A DNA stretch of 64,000 bases, from NCBI RefSeq assembly GCF_013402915.1, contig NC_050723.1, forward strand, positions 1 to 64,000, in the 5' to 3' direction. Shown here in pieces: positions 1 to 11,694 of this stretch (its first letter is position 1; every line of letters starts with the position of its first letter). This DNA is from Zygotorulaspora mrakii (taxonomy: Eukaryota > Ascomycota > Saccharomycetes > Saccharomycetales > Saccharomycetaceae). The notes under the pieces were generated by a model that was not told where the DNA came from, searched no databases, and saw nothing but the letters and a program-made list of their open reading frames with translations. The translations under genes and the position numbers were made by a program.

Positions 1-188
1 CCCTACACCGCTCCCCTACACCGCTCCCCTACACCGCTCCCCTACACCGCTCCCCTACACCGCTCCCCTACACCGCTCCCCTACACCGCTCCCCCTACAC
101 CGCTCCCCTACACCGCTCCCCTACACCGCTCCCCTACACCGCTCCCCTACACCGCTCCCCCTACACCGCTCCCCTACACCGCTCCCCT
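1..188. repeat. Telomeric repeat array (13-14 bp unit)
   Basis: The + strand shows 14 copies of the core CTACACCGCT, starting at 3, 16, 29, 42, 55, 68, 81, 95, 108, 121, 134, 147, 161 and 174. The period is 13 bp, with two 14 bp units (before 95 and 161) that carry one extra C. The C-rich strand runs 5' to 3' into the chromosome, as expected of a left end, so the G-rich strand (unit GGTGTAGGGGAGC) would carry the 3' overhang. GGTGTA-type cores are typical of Rap1-bound Saccharomycetaceae telomeres (family knowledge). The array ends abruptly near 188. The true telomere length is unknown because the window may start inside it. Confidence 0.9.
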
Positions 189-2042
189 CCATCTCCCATT
201 TTTCATTTTCTATTTCTTTTCTATTTCATACACCCCTACACTCTCACATCTCTCATTCATTTCACATTCTTTTTTCCCTCTTTTCTTTTTTTACTTCACA
301 CACCCTACTCTCACATCTTCCTCCACCCTTCCATTTTTTCTTCACTTCCATTTCTCATTTCACACGACTCGACATTCCTTCATTTCCACTTCACTCTCTC
401 CTTTCACTCCGCCACCCCTACCACTTCACTTTCACACCTTCCCCCCTCTCTTTTCTTTTTTCATCACATCACTCATTCCCATTTCCCATTTCCTCACCAT
501 CTTCAACCATACATCACATTTCATCCACTCTTTTTTCTCGACTTCCCTTTCCACTTTTCTTTCTTTTTCATCATTCACTCCCCTACACCATTCTCCAACC
601 ATACTACTCCCATACTCCACACCCCTACCACTTTCTCCTTCACTTCCCATTTCCTCAACACTCTTTTTCACATTTCCACTCTCACTTCCCCATTCTCCAA
701 CTACAACACACTCTCACACTCCTTTTCTTCACCCTTTTACTACTACACAACTACACAACTACACAACTACATTTCACTTTCTCTTCCTTTCTTCTTTCTT
801 CTTTCTACTTCCCCTCCTACTTTCATCACCACTTCACCATCCCTCTCCCCTCACTCCACTTACACATCACTTCTTTCACCTCTTCATCCCACTTCCATCT
901 CTCATTCATACACTTTCACATCCTTTTCATTCATCTCACATTCACCCCCAAACACTTCTTCATCTCTTCACCTCATTCTACCTCTACCATACACCACGCT
1001 TCTTTTTTCTTTTTCCCTTTTCCCTTCTCTTTCTTCCATCCGCTCCTCTACTTCAACATTCCTCACCACCTCCATTCATACACTCATACATTCATACATT
1101 TCCTTCTTTCTACTTCACTTCCCTCCCATCCGCTCATTCCACTCAAACCACATTTCCATTCTCCATCACTTTCTCTCTTTACACTCTCCGTTTTCCCCTA
1201 CTCTTCGCCACTCCTTTCTCTCAACCACACACTCAACTCTCCACTCTTTTCTTCTCTACTCGCCACTTCATTCCTCTTTTCTTTTTCTTCTTTCTTTCCC
1301 ACTTTTCACTCACATTCACTCTTCACTTCCACAACTCATCCTACCTTCATCTCATTCTTTTCATCACTCACACCTCCTCACTCCCTCCTTTCACTACTCT
1401 CATCTTCTCTACTCTTCAACTACCACACATCTTTTTCATCTTTTCTCTTTTCTCTTTCATTTCTACTCCCACTTCATTCTTCACTCCACTCAACCACTCT
1501 CTCTTCCCACCTTCCCTCATTCCCACACCAACATCCAAACTTTTCATCTCTTCCACGCTACCAACCACCCATTTCCTTTCACACATCTACTCAACTTCTC
1601 TCCCCTACTTCACTACACACTCTTTCTATTTACTCTCTTCATCTCTTTTTCATTTCGCCTTACGCTCCACTACACACTCATTCATTCTACTCTCTCTTTT
1701 CACTCTCACATTTCGTTTTCACATCTACATACACCATTCATACCACGCTTCTCATACATTCATCATTTCTATTCCATCTTTTCATCACCTCATTTTACAC
1801 ATCTACTCCTTTTTTACTACTCAACTCGCGACATTTACTCTTTCTCCTCACTCCCTTTTCACTTTCAACTACATCTTTTTTCTTCACTCTCTTTCATTCC
1901 ATCATCCTTTCTTTTCTACTCTACTTCACTATACTCCTCATCCTTCATACATTTTCACTTTTACATTTCATTTTTTCTTTCTTTTTACATACACCCTACT
2001 CTACTACATACTTCCATCCTTTTCACTCCACTCCCTTACACT

Positions 2043-2063
2043 CCCCTACACCTTTCCCCTACC
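2043..2063 (+). repeat. Interstitial telomere-like box, copy 1
   Basis: The motif CCCTACACCTTTCCCCTACC sits inside the G-depleted tract. It keeps the CCCTACACC core of the terminal repeat but replaces GCTC with TTT. The same motif recurs at 2124-2144 and 4985-5005. Confidence 0.7.
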
Positions 2064-2123
2064 GAACTCATTTCATCTTCACTTTTCTACCATACTACTC
2101 TCTCCCATTTCCCTTCATTCATT

Positions 2124-2144
2124 CCCCTACACCTTTCCCCTACC
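2124..2144 (+). repeat. Interstitial telomere-like box, copy 2
   Basis: Same motif as at 2043-2063. The sequence around the first two copies (AAACTC..TTTTCATC, CTTTTCTACCATACTACTC) is also partly shared, which suggests a small local duplication. Confidence 0.7.
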
Positions 2145-2443
2145 AAACTCTTTTCATCTCCACTCTTTTCATCTCCGCTCTTTCCTCTCCTCATCACACT
2201 CTTTCATTTTCACTTTTCTACCATACTACTCTCATTCTTTTCCTTCTTTTCCATTTCTTTCCTTTCGCTTTCTACTACTCTTCGCTTCTTCACTACACTC
2301 CCCACCAAACTCTTTTCCTCTTTCATTCACTTCAACTTCTTTCTCCTTCCATTCACTTCAACTCTCATTCACTCTCCATCTTTTCATCTCTATTCATACA
2401 TACTCACATTTCTTTTCTTTTCACTCCAACCAAACTTTCATCA

Positions 2444-2491
2444 CCCTCTTCATCTCCCTCTTCATCTCCCTCTTCATCTCCCTCTTCATCA
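2444..2491 (+). repeat. 12 bp tandem repeat, four copies
   Basis: CCCTCTTCATCT is repeated four times head to tail; the last copy ends in A. It is a simple low-complexity tandem expansion inside the G-depleted tract. Confidence 0.85.
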
Positions 2492-3676
2492 CCACTCTTT
2501 TCTCAACCATTCACTCTACTCTCACACTCCCTCTCTTCTTTTCTTCTTTCTCACATTCACTCTTTTCAACTACTTTTCATACTTTCAACTCTACTTTCAT
2601 TTCTACTCCCGCTTCTCTCTTTTCTCTACTCTACTCCCCTACCATCTCTTTCCTTTTTTCTCTATTTCTACTACTCTTTCTTACTTTCTACTCCCATCCA
2701 CTCCATTTCACTCTTCACATCAACTTCCAACCCTTTTCATCTTCTCATACACTTCTTTTTCTCTTTTACATCTTTTCTTCCACTCTACTCCACTACTCAT
2801 TCCCTTTCCTATTTCTTTTCCACTTTTTTCTCCTACCTCACCACAAACTCAACTCGATTCTTTTTCCATTTTACATCTACTCAAACACACATCCACTCCT
2901 TTCTATTTCCCTTCCCACTTTCATTCCCTAACTCTTTCATCATCTCTACCATTCCCTTCAACTTTCCTATTCCTCTCCTACACTTCCTTTTTTCCACTCG
3001 ACTACTCATCTCATCCCTCATCATTCATTTCACACCTACATCACACTCTACCCACTTCTCTCCTCTTCTCTTTCTTTCCTTTCTCCTCTTCTCCTCAACT
3101 CTTCTTCTCTACTCGAACACACATTCTCTTTTCACCTCCCCTCATCCTTCACTTTCACCTCTTTCTATTCATTCCATCTCCTTTACTTCACTCTCATTCC
3201 TTTTTACCTCTCATTCACACTCCATTTTCTTTTTCTCTTCACTTCGACCTTCCTTTTTTCTATACACTTCTTTCCTTCTACTCAACTACTCATCACATCT
3301 TTCACCTATCTCTTTCCACTTCACTCTTTTCATCATTCCATTCACCCCTACTCTACTTCTTCACTCACTCCCTTTTCCTACTTCTTTCTCCTTTTTCTCT
3401 CCTACTCTTTTCATCTTTTCTACCAGACATTTCATACTTCTTTCATCTTTTCACTCAACCATTCCCTTCACATTCTCTTTTTCCCATCCACTCCACATTC
3501 TTTCATCTTTTCAACTTTACATCTTCACTTTTCCTCATTTCTACCACTTCTCATCACTTCTTCTTTCTACTCCATCTTTCATCACCGCGATCTACTCAAC
3601 TACTCATCCTCATTCCCTTTTCCATTCCTCTTCTCCTACTCCACTACCCACTTCCTACTCCACTACCCACTTCCTA

Positions 3677-3748
3677 CTCCCTCACTCCCTCACTCCCTCA
3701 CTCCCTCACTCCCTCACTCCCTCACTCCCTCACTCCCTCACTCCCTCA
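3677..3748 (+). repeat. 8 bp tandem repeat, nine copies
   Basis: CTCCCTCA is repeated nine times without interruption. It follows a duplicated CTACTCCACTACCCACTTC segment (about 3636-3676) and precedes a run of TTTCC/TTTCCC units (about 3749-3789). Together these form a small satellite patch in the low-complexity tract. Confidence 0.9.
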
Positions 3749-4984
3749 CTTCCTTTCCCTTTCCTTTCCTTTCCCTTTCCTTTCCTTTTCTCTACTCTAC
3801 TCCACTACTAACTCATCCATTTCTCTCTACTTTCATTCTCTTTTACAGCTCCAAAACTCTAACATCCAACTCATCTTTTCACATACTCCGCTTTTCTACT
3901 CCATCACTTCTTTCAACTTTCTCTTTCCCATACCCGACATTTACTTTTTTCTAAACTTCACCCTTTCCCTTCTCCCTTTCTTTTCAACTCTACTTCACTA
4001 CCCCTACACTTCCGAACTTCCCAACTTCCTCATTTCTCTTCACTCTCACTCTCATCCCATCTTCCTTACACTTTCTCTTTTACTTCCCCGTCTTTTCACT
4101 TCAACTCACCAACTCTCAACAACTCATCTTCACATTCCCTTTCTTTCGCTTACTATACTTCATCATTTACTCTCACATTCTTTTCCCCTTCTACATCCAC
4201 TTTACATCACACCTACTCACTTCCTTACTCCTTCACTTTTCCTTTTCTTACACTTCCATTTCCCATCCATCAAACTACTTCGTTTATACACTACACTTCC
4301 CACTCCTTTTCATCATCCCCATTCTCTTTTTCACATCCAACTTTTCCATTTTTTACACTCTCAACTTCCCATTTCTTCCCCATTTTTTCCCACTCTACCC
4401 ATTACTCTTTCACTTCATTCATTCTCACCTCTTCTCTTACTTCCCTTTCTATTCTACTCTACTACTCTCCCCCCCCCACACTTTCATTTAACTTCCTTCT
4501 CTTTCACTTCCACTATTACCCAAACATCAACTTCATTCCATCTTCCTCTCTTCTTCAAACTACACCCTACCTTTTTTCACACATTCCTCTTCCTTTCACT
4601 TTTCCTCTTTCTTCCACTTTTCTACTTCCTTCACATTACTCCCCATCTCTCATCTTCTACGCACCTACACTTAACCGCTTTTTTCCTTCATACTTCCTTC
4701 ATACTACTCCCGACGCTTTTCTCCTACTCTACACCACCCCTTCTCTTCATACCCCCCTCTTCTTTTTTTTCCTTCATACTACACATCACTCCTTCCTTTC
4801 ACTCCCGTTCTACTCCTCACTCTTTCATCTACACTTCACTCCTTCCTTTCACTCCCGTTCTACTTCACATTCTACTTCCATTTTCTACATCATTTCTTTC
4901 TCATCACTACGCTCTACCACCCCACTTCCTCTTTATTTCCCTTTTTCTTTTATCCATTTCACATTTACATCCCATATTTCCTTT

Positions 4985-5005
4985 CCCCTACACCTTTCCC
5001 CTACC
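4985..5005 (+). repeat. Interstitial telomere-like box, copy 3
   Basis: Third copy of the telomere-like motif, 2.8 kb further in and close to the inner edge of the strict G-depleted tract. It may be a relic of older telomeric repeat or a Rap1-type half-site; this is inference. Confidence 0.65.
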
Positions 5006-5060
5006 GCCTATTTTCATTCTACCCTCAACTCTTTTCATCTCTTTTACTCCATAACCCTTT

Positions 5061-7130
5061 ATGATTCCACTTTCCTTCTCTATTCATCCTACCTTCCACG
5101 CTACCCATTACTTTCCACCCTCCTTTCCATCCATCTTTTCCACATCTTTCATACCACTCCCTCACCGCTCTCATTCCAATTTCATCCGCATTCAACTTCC
5201 ATTCACCCCCTACCTTCTTCATCTATTACACTTCTCCCCTCATCTTTCATATTTCTCGCTTCTCACTCATTCTTTTTCTTCATTTCAACTTTCAACCACC
5301 CTCTACACTTTTCATCTACTCCACTTCTTTCTTTTCTTCTTCACTTCTACTTCTCAACTTTTACATAACACACTCCCAACTTCTTTTCATTCATACTTTT
5401 ACTTCTTTCTTCATTCCTCTCTCTCTAACTCTTTCACCTTACTACTCTACTTCCTTCCTCCTTCTACCCCCACTCTTTCTTCTACTTTACTACTATACCT
5501 TACTCCTTACATCTATTTACTCTACTCTACTCTTCTATACATCTTCTTTCGTTAAAAACATTTTACTTTCTTTTTTTCTCGACATTCACAATTACTTCCC
5601 CTTCTCTTTCATCTTTTTCTACTACTCCTCTCCTTCTCATCCCTTTATTCAACTCTAACTCAACTTCTTCTCTCCACTCACTAAACTTTCACCGCTCTTT
5701 TATTTCATCTTTCTTTCTCTTATATCTAACTTTTACAACGCTCACTCAACTTCTTTCAATCATCCATTATATTCATTTCATTTCAACATTATATCGCTTT
5801 TACTTCTTTTCCATACACTGACTTCTTCTTTTACCAACTATCTCTTCTCTTTAACTTCAAACTTCTTTCTCTATTATTCAACCAACTATCTATTCTAAAG
5901 CAATTACTAAACTATACACTACACTTTTCTTCTCCACTCTTTCACGTATAGCCAATATTTGACTTACATCATCTCCCCGATTACCCCAGCTACCCCATCT
6001 TTTCTCCTCATTTACCAACTTACTTTTCATTTCTTTAATTTACCATCGAGATCCATAAACAACTTCTTCTTTTCCCATCAAAAAACAACAACAACAACAA
6101 CAACAACAACAAACAATCGAAAACAAACGAAAACAAACAACAACAACGATAACGATAACAGCCACATATTTCTTTCAAACTGCTTACATTGGACTATTCA
6201 ATTCTTTTATTCTTTATTCTCCCTTCTTTCCTCTACTCACTCCTGCTAACTTTTTCCTTTTACTTCTCACATTCCTTTACAAACATACATTATCTTTTTT
6301 ACAATTTATTATTACATTCCTTCACTTTACCACAATTTCATATTTATTTATTTCTTAATTACATTATCTTATTTACTTTATTTAAATTCATTTATTTCCA
6401 CTCCTTAATTTACATTCCTTTATTTACGTTCTTTTATTTACACTTCTTTATTCACGTCCTTTACCACCCACTTACCCTACCTTCCTTACCTCACCACTTT
6501 TACCCCGTCGCATTTCGACAAATAATTCCTCTTTTTTCATTTTTTAAAATCTATATCACTTCCGAACTCACTCAATAACCCCATTTCACCTCTACTTCCA
6601 CCAAATCAACGCTCTTTACCACTTTTCTATCCTCTTTCTTCACCCACTATCCCCCCACTTAACCCATCACTTCTTCTCAATAAACTCGCCTTTTGACCAA
6701 CTTTAAAATCGTATCCTTTTTATTTCTTTATCTTCATCACTAATTCTAATTATTTCCCTTCCCTTGCCCTGCCTCTTCACTTCCCTTTCCCTGCTTCTTC
6801 CATCACCCTCCTCGTTTACCATTCCCTCCACATTCCATCAATCCATACCACTTTGCCTATATGGAAACACTCTCAAACCATTCCTTGATTTACATCTGCA
6901 CACCCATCTTCACCATCCTACACAACGCCACAGAATATATTACGCCCACCATTCCCATCCTTACATTTACCTCCGTACCCCATTCCGCCATCTCTACACC
7001 ATCGCCCATACATTCGCTCCACAAACCCATACAAACAGACGTTAGACCCACACATCTCCTCTCTTCGCCCCTTTATATATCCCTCAATATCAACTTCACA
7101 TCAAAAAACTCTAAGCTATACTTCTTTATT
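5061..7130. other. Transition zone, G-poor and gene-free
   Basis: The sequence is still strongly A/C/T on the + strand, but G outside CpG reappears (first at about 5061, then 5820, 5898 and more often past 6700) and A+T rises. A CAA/ACA trinucleotide run lies at about 6085-6112. The + strand open frames here encode Phe/Leu/Ser/Thr/His-rich low-complexity strings caused by the base composition, so none is called a gene. Confidence 0.75.
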
Positions 7131-8768
7131 TAACGTGTTCTCTCTATTTTACTACTTCTTTTTCATTTTCGACACTTTTCATCTTTTTAAATTTTGAAAA
7201 TTTCTTACCCAACATGAAATAATCGCGTGTTAGCAAACTTTTTTTTGGAATTTGATTTTTTTGCTATCTCGAGGACCATGTACTTTGAGAGTGTGACACG
7301 AATACCATAGAATAACGTGAGTTTTTCCATGTAGATTCATAATATTCCATCACCAAAAGGCAAACCATTCGCCAGAAATACACGACTATATCGAAAAAAT
7401 GGCAAAACCAAACTCCCTCAGATCACTCGTTTTCGTTACATATTATATACCAGTATATTCCGATTTGTCTCTACTCTACGAATGTGCCTTTGTATCCCAC
7501 CACCAGCTCCACAGCATATCTTATGATGGTTTGTACACTCTCTTATCTCCAGATCACACATTACGTTACACACGTTTTCGCTTCGAAAACATCAGGTACC
7601 ACCCATTATTCCGCAAGTTCATAAAATCCTCGACATCCATCCTTAAGCCTCTGAGATTCTCCTCAAACTTGTAGTACCCTGGTAATATGCTCCCCATCAT
7701 ATCGTGAACATCCCCTGCTTATGCACACAATATAGCAAGGACTACCAACAGCCGGAGATCGTTGACTAGTCATACATGCCGCCTTGCGATACAAAATCAT
7801 CCATGGCCTCCTCACCAACGTACTCACTAAAATAATAGACCCAGTTTCAATCATTCCATTCCCTCATAAATACTTCTTCACTTTACAAGTAATATTATCA
7901 TCATGCTTTACCAGCCTCTCACTCGAAGCCACTACCCTATTACATCTTCCCTACGATCTCTCGCTAACCTAACAGCAACTGTCCGTTGCCATTATAAATA
8001 ACCAGTCTTTCCTATCATCCCTGTATATCAAAACATCTACTTCACTAATCCTCCTCCTCTCTTCCCATCATTTTTTCATAACTCAACCCTTTCTTTACCT
8101 TTTTATCTAACTTAGCGTTCATGTTACCAGTCCTTTGCATCACCCATCCCCACTTGTTTGTTCTTTTCTTCTCACTTTTTACACACATCACATTCATTCC
8201 CATCACTCTTCACCTTACAGCCAGCTCGCTGTGAACAAAACTTATCGTTCTTATCGGCCAACCGCGCGTCGTCTTTTTCAACCGCGCGAGCTGTGGTAAA
8301 GCATTTTTTCTGTCGCACATAATTATTTCTACAATGTGCTCACGTGCTACGATAATGGCCATATCCCATCGAACAGGCTTCTGGTCACTGGAAACTTCAC
8401 ACCTGTTAGAACTGCATATCTTTTATCTAAAAGTTTTGCAAAGGACACAAGAGATTCATATTTTGGTGATTTACATCATTATCTTCCTCAGCTTTGAGTA
8501 ACTCTGTATTCCTTACATACGACTCTTGGAAGCACAAATTATAACCTGATATATATCATTAACATTTTATTGTTGGGCAAGGTTTTAGTTTTATACCCCT
8601 TTTTGTTTGCAATAATCTAAACCCCATAAATGTCACGTACCTACCCCCAACAAAGTCACACCACATAGTAAACCAATCACCACCAAAGTCACGTTAATGC
8701 GTAAACCATCGCCAAAGTCACATCGCGGCACAAGAATATTTACATTCCTTCGCTTAGTTTAAACAGTT
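7131..8768. other. Subtelomeric intergenic region
   Basis: Base composition returns gradually to normal. The + strand is still C/T-biased up to about 8.2 kb. Short open frames (for example about 7399-7674) have no recognisable domain. At 8223-8292 the inverted arms CAGCTCGC and GCGAGCTG flank two direct copies of CAACCGCGCG (8259-8268 and 8279-8288). From about 8630 to 8730 a degenerate CAAAGTCAC...GTAAACCATC motif recurs at roughly 30 bp spacing. No gene is seen. Confidence 0.6.
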
Positions 8769-9330
8769 GCAGACTTCATCCAAATGATGGTTAGTGGGGG
8801 GTGTGGCCTATGCAACAGACAACAGCAGCAATGTTCAAATTTGCAAGAATGAGATAACTGCTTTAGTGGACGTCGCAAAAACATATCATACGTACGTCAC
8901 TGAACTCGCTTATACCCCTGAAAATGATGGCTTCCAAACAATTTGGTACCTTCTTAGGTCCGGTAATTAGTAAAAAGAATGAAGAAGTCGTCTACCAAGG
9001 GGTTGATGACATGAAAATTGCTCAAAATAATGATGTTAAGATTTGTTATGGCTCAGACTTATTGGGATCTTTAGCTGGTTATCAAACCCAAGAATTTTTC
9101 ATTAGAGGGAAGGTTCAAACTGCCTAGGAAGTTTTCTTGTCTGCAACAGTCACCCCAGCGGAAATGAACGGGTTGGGAGACAGACTGGGTCAGATCAAGC
9201 AGGGGTTATCGCTTATATCTTGATGATGAACTCAAATCCATTAGATGATATCGCAATCCTTGATGAGCCGGAGACAAATCTGCTTATGGTCATGAAGGAA
9301 GGTAGAATTTATCACAAAGCGGTCTCGTGA
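8769..9330 (+). pseudogene. Relic of a metal-dependent amidohydrolase (imidazolonepropionase/dipeptidase-like)
   Basis: Consecutive fragments in different frames match the order of an amidohydrolase C-terminal half. [11 protein letters not shown] (from 8769) is followed, after a one-base slip in a run of six G, by VAYATDNSS and [10 protein letters not shown]. Next come [10 protein letters not shown] and [11 protein letters not shown], where the family has the GSDLLG metal-site segment. An in-frame TAG at 9127 precedes [20 protein letters not shown], and after another frame change come NPLDDIAIL and [11 protein letters not shown]. The N-terminal half is absent, and the segment between YTPE and MMASK, which normally carries IEHG, is deleted. 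The exact substrate cannot be inferred. It is clearly non-functional. Confidence 0.8.
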
Positions 9331-11694
9331 TGCGACAACCATCCAGCTGGCGGTTCTACGCCTTTAACATGAAACTGTTCATTTCTGTAAAAGGTGCAGC
9401 ATCATTGGCAAACATTTGTTCCATACTTCTAAAAAAATCAACCTAAATTAGATCTGAATATTTATAGTCTGAAAAATATATTGGGAATATGGCAGTTTCC
9501 TAGCCCTTCCCGTCTAAAATTTAAAAATAATAAAAGAACATTTCTTTTTTTAGGTGTTCTGATCCAATGGAAAGGTTTAAATGTTATAATGGAGAGAGTA
9601 AAGATAAATTTAGATTTTTTTAACGACCCTGTACACAGTCCAAACCACGATGAACATATCGCCCTTTTACCGGTTGTCCAGCTTCGCTCCTTATTATGAA
9701 AACAATCCTTCATCAATCTTTGATATAGAGCTTGTATAAAAAAACAATTCGAGCGCTGTACAGTCAAAGAGATGCCCCGTAAGTCGCGAAAGCTGTTTGG
9801 TAACTTTCGTCAGAAAGTCCGCATCAACCTTGGTAATTTCAAACCTGGTGTCACCTCAAGGATGCGTACCGTATTTATCATTGATTCTTTCCAACATACT
9901 AGTGATGGCCGATTTTAATGCTATTTTCATAGCATATTACCTCCATCTCAGAATTTTGGCCATTGACAGAGATGAACTGCTAGAGTACGCAAAAATGCAC
10001 GAAACTCTAGAGATGCAAGCTTTCCACATTGACGCTAAGACTCCTTTCCGAAAAAAATTTAATAATTGCTTAGTTGCAGTTCTTTTTTTTGTCAAGTTTT
10101 TATTTCGGCCTACCGAAAGAACGAAATTTCTCCAGATCTGCTATTGCTTTTTCTTCGGAGTAGTCTCTGCACTGCTAAATAGAAATAGCCATAAGGATTT
10201 GCGAAAAAAAGGAAGTTGTATATACAAGCAGCCCTCCTATCACATTGCAAAAGAGTAAGCGATAGAGGAATGTTTTTATTGAGAAATATCATACTGATTT
10301 GGTAATGTAGGAAGAAGTGGAAAAAGCTACTTCATCATGGAGAAGGATTCGTTTAAGGGCTGTCAAAAACAATTCCTGTCTCTCAGTTAGGTAGCTAAAG
10401 CGACAGATTCAATTTCTATATTATTCATTCTTTCTCACATGAGCCTTTTTGCCCTATATATATATATATATGTTTGAGTAGCGACGTTTGTTGAACACCT
10501 ACACTGTCATAAGACCGGTAAATATCACTTTTTCATCTGGAGTGTAAATCTCTCGTGCGTATTGTTGGCACTTGACCTTTCTCAATGGAGAATCTTTGTT
10601 GACACAGCACACTTGACATTAATATTGCAAGAAATTTCAGGAGTTAAGTCAAAGTTTGACAATATCAAGTGGAGAAAGGTTACTAATTCGAAAACAAATT
10701 ATCCGCAGAACAGCATCGAAGCGGATTATTATTTTGTGAACGCATTTTGAAATTAATATGATGTTTCGTGCTGTGACTCTAGACAATTTTATGCAGCTAT
10801 GGGTAGGATATTGTGTGTTTTCATTTAAAAAAATGGGTTTGGAGGAATTTTTCTGTGGGATTACTCAACGGTAAGTCAATTCAGTTTCAGAACTCAAAGA
10901 GAGGATTTTATCCAATTGTAGCATTGCATTATGAGCCCCCGCATCCTGTAACCATTTAGAAAGATCACCTCTTGTGCTTGTTGTATTTTTCTGTGATCGA
11001 AGTGGATTTCAAATACTCTTAAATTTTTTTTCACCACAGACCATGACGCTAGTTGAGTTTAAATAAGTATACCTATGACAGTTTAGGGGGATTTATTTTA
11101 GCTAAATTCATTACCTAATTCCAGCTAAATTTGGTAGAAACTTTAGATTTAGCATGTCCTACGTTCCAAGATAATAAATTTTCCCTGTATTCATCACCAC
11201 ATGCCATTCTTTACACTCACAGCAGCCTAATTTATATACCTAAACAGCACTGTTGGCAAAAAAAAAAAAGATTCATGCTTGTATTGTTCCTCAGAAGGGA
11301 GATTCAATCATCTCAGTTCTCACTTGTGACACCTTACACGGGAATTTGTAATAGGCTAGGGTCTGCAACTGTGTAGTACCTCCAGAATTTTTTTACGGAA
11401 AATTATGTCCTAAACAGGAAATATGAACCCTATTATGCCTTCGCTGTTCATTGTTCGAATGTAGAAGCGAAACTCCGAAGTTGACGTTAAATTAACGGAA
11501 CTCGAATGCACTATAATGCTTCATAAAATCGGTTTCGTCCGAGAGACTCGTTGACTGAATCAAGTAAATGAACTTATCTAGGCAAACTAATAAGAGCATT
11601 TTACAGATTTCGAAATTGGGCAAATGGTTTCATGCCAATATTATGTTACATGAAACCAACTTTTTTTTAGGTAAGCATGTTCGTCATATCAAGT
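9331..11694. other. Gene-poor subtelomeric region
   Basis: No convincing gene. Open frames at 9462-9767 (-), about 9772-10258 (+), 10562-10750 (+) and 11131-11376 (+) show no recognisable motif. The 9797-10258 frame lacks an ATG at its start, and an overlapping 48-codon ATG frame begins at 9772. These may be eroded gene remnants. A (TA)n run lies at about 10457-10471. Confidence 0.5.

Larger units (their letters stand above)
189..5060. other. G-depleted subtelomeric tract (G only in CpG)
   Basis: About 4.9 kb of + strand made almost entirely of C, T and A. By eye I count roughly 42 CpG guanines and only two other guanines (AG near 3425 and AG near 3847). The complementary strand is therefore purine-rich, and its rare C bases lie almost only in CpG. 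With no G outside CpG, the + strand has no ATG, TGA or TAG. The few minus-strand open frames are low-complexity Lys/Glu/Gly/Met strings and not credible proteins. No gene, helicase (Y'-like) element or transposon is visible. The telomeric unit follows the same rule, since its only G is in a CpG. Confidence 0.9.

Noticed and set aside
432..671. Minus-strand 79-codon open frame in the G-depleted tract
   Set aside because: Composition (Lys/Glu/Gly/Met/Val) follows directly from a C-poor strand; no domain, no conservation expected.
5061..7133. Several 90-164 codon + strand frames
   Set aside because: Phe/Leu/Ser/Thr/His strings dictated by G-poor composition; overlapping frames are equally open.
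9772..10258. 48-codon ATG frame and an overlapping 153-codon frame without ATG
   Set aside because: Some fragments look protein-like (RKLFGNFRQKVRINLGNF; IDRDELLEYAKMHETLEM), but no family could be named and the frames conflict; at most a relic.
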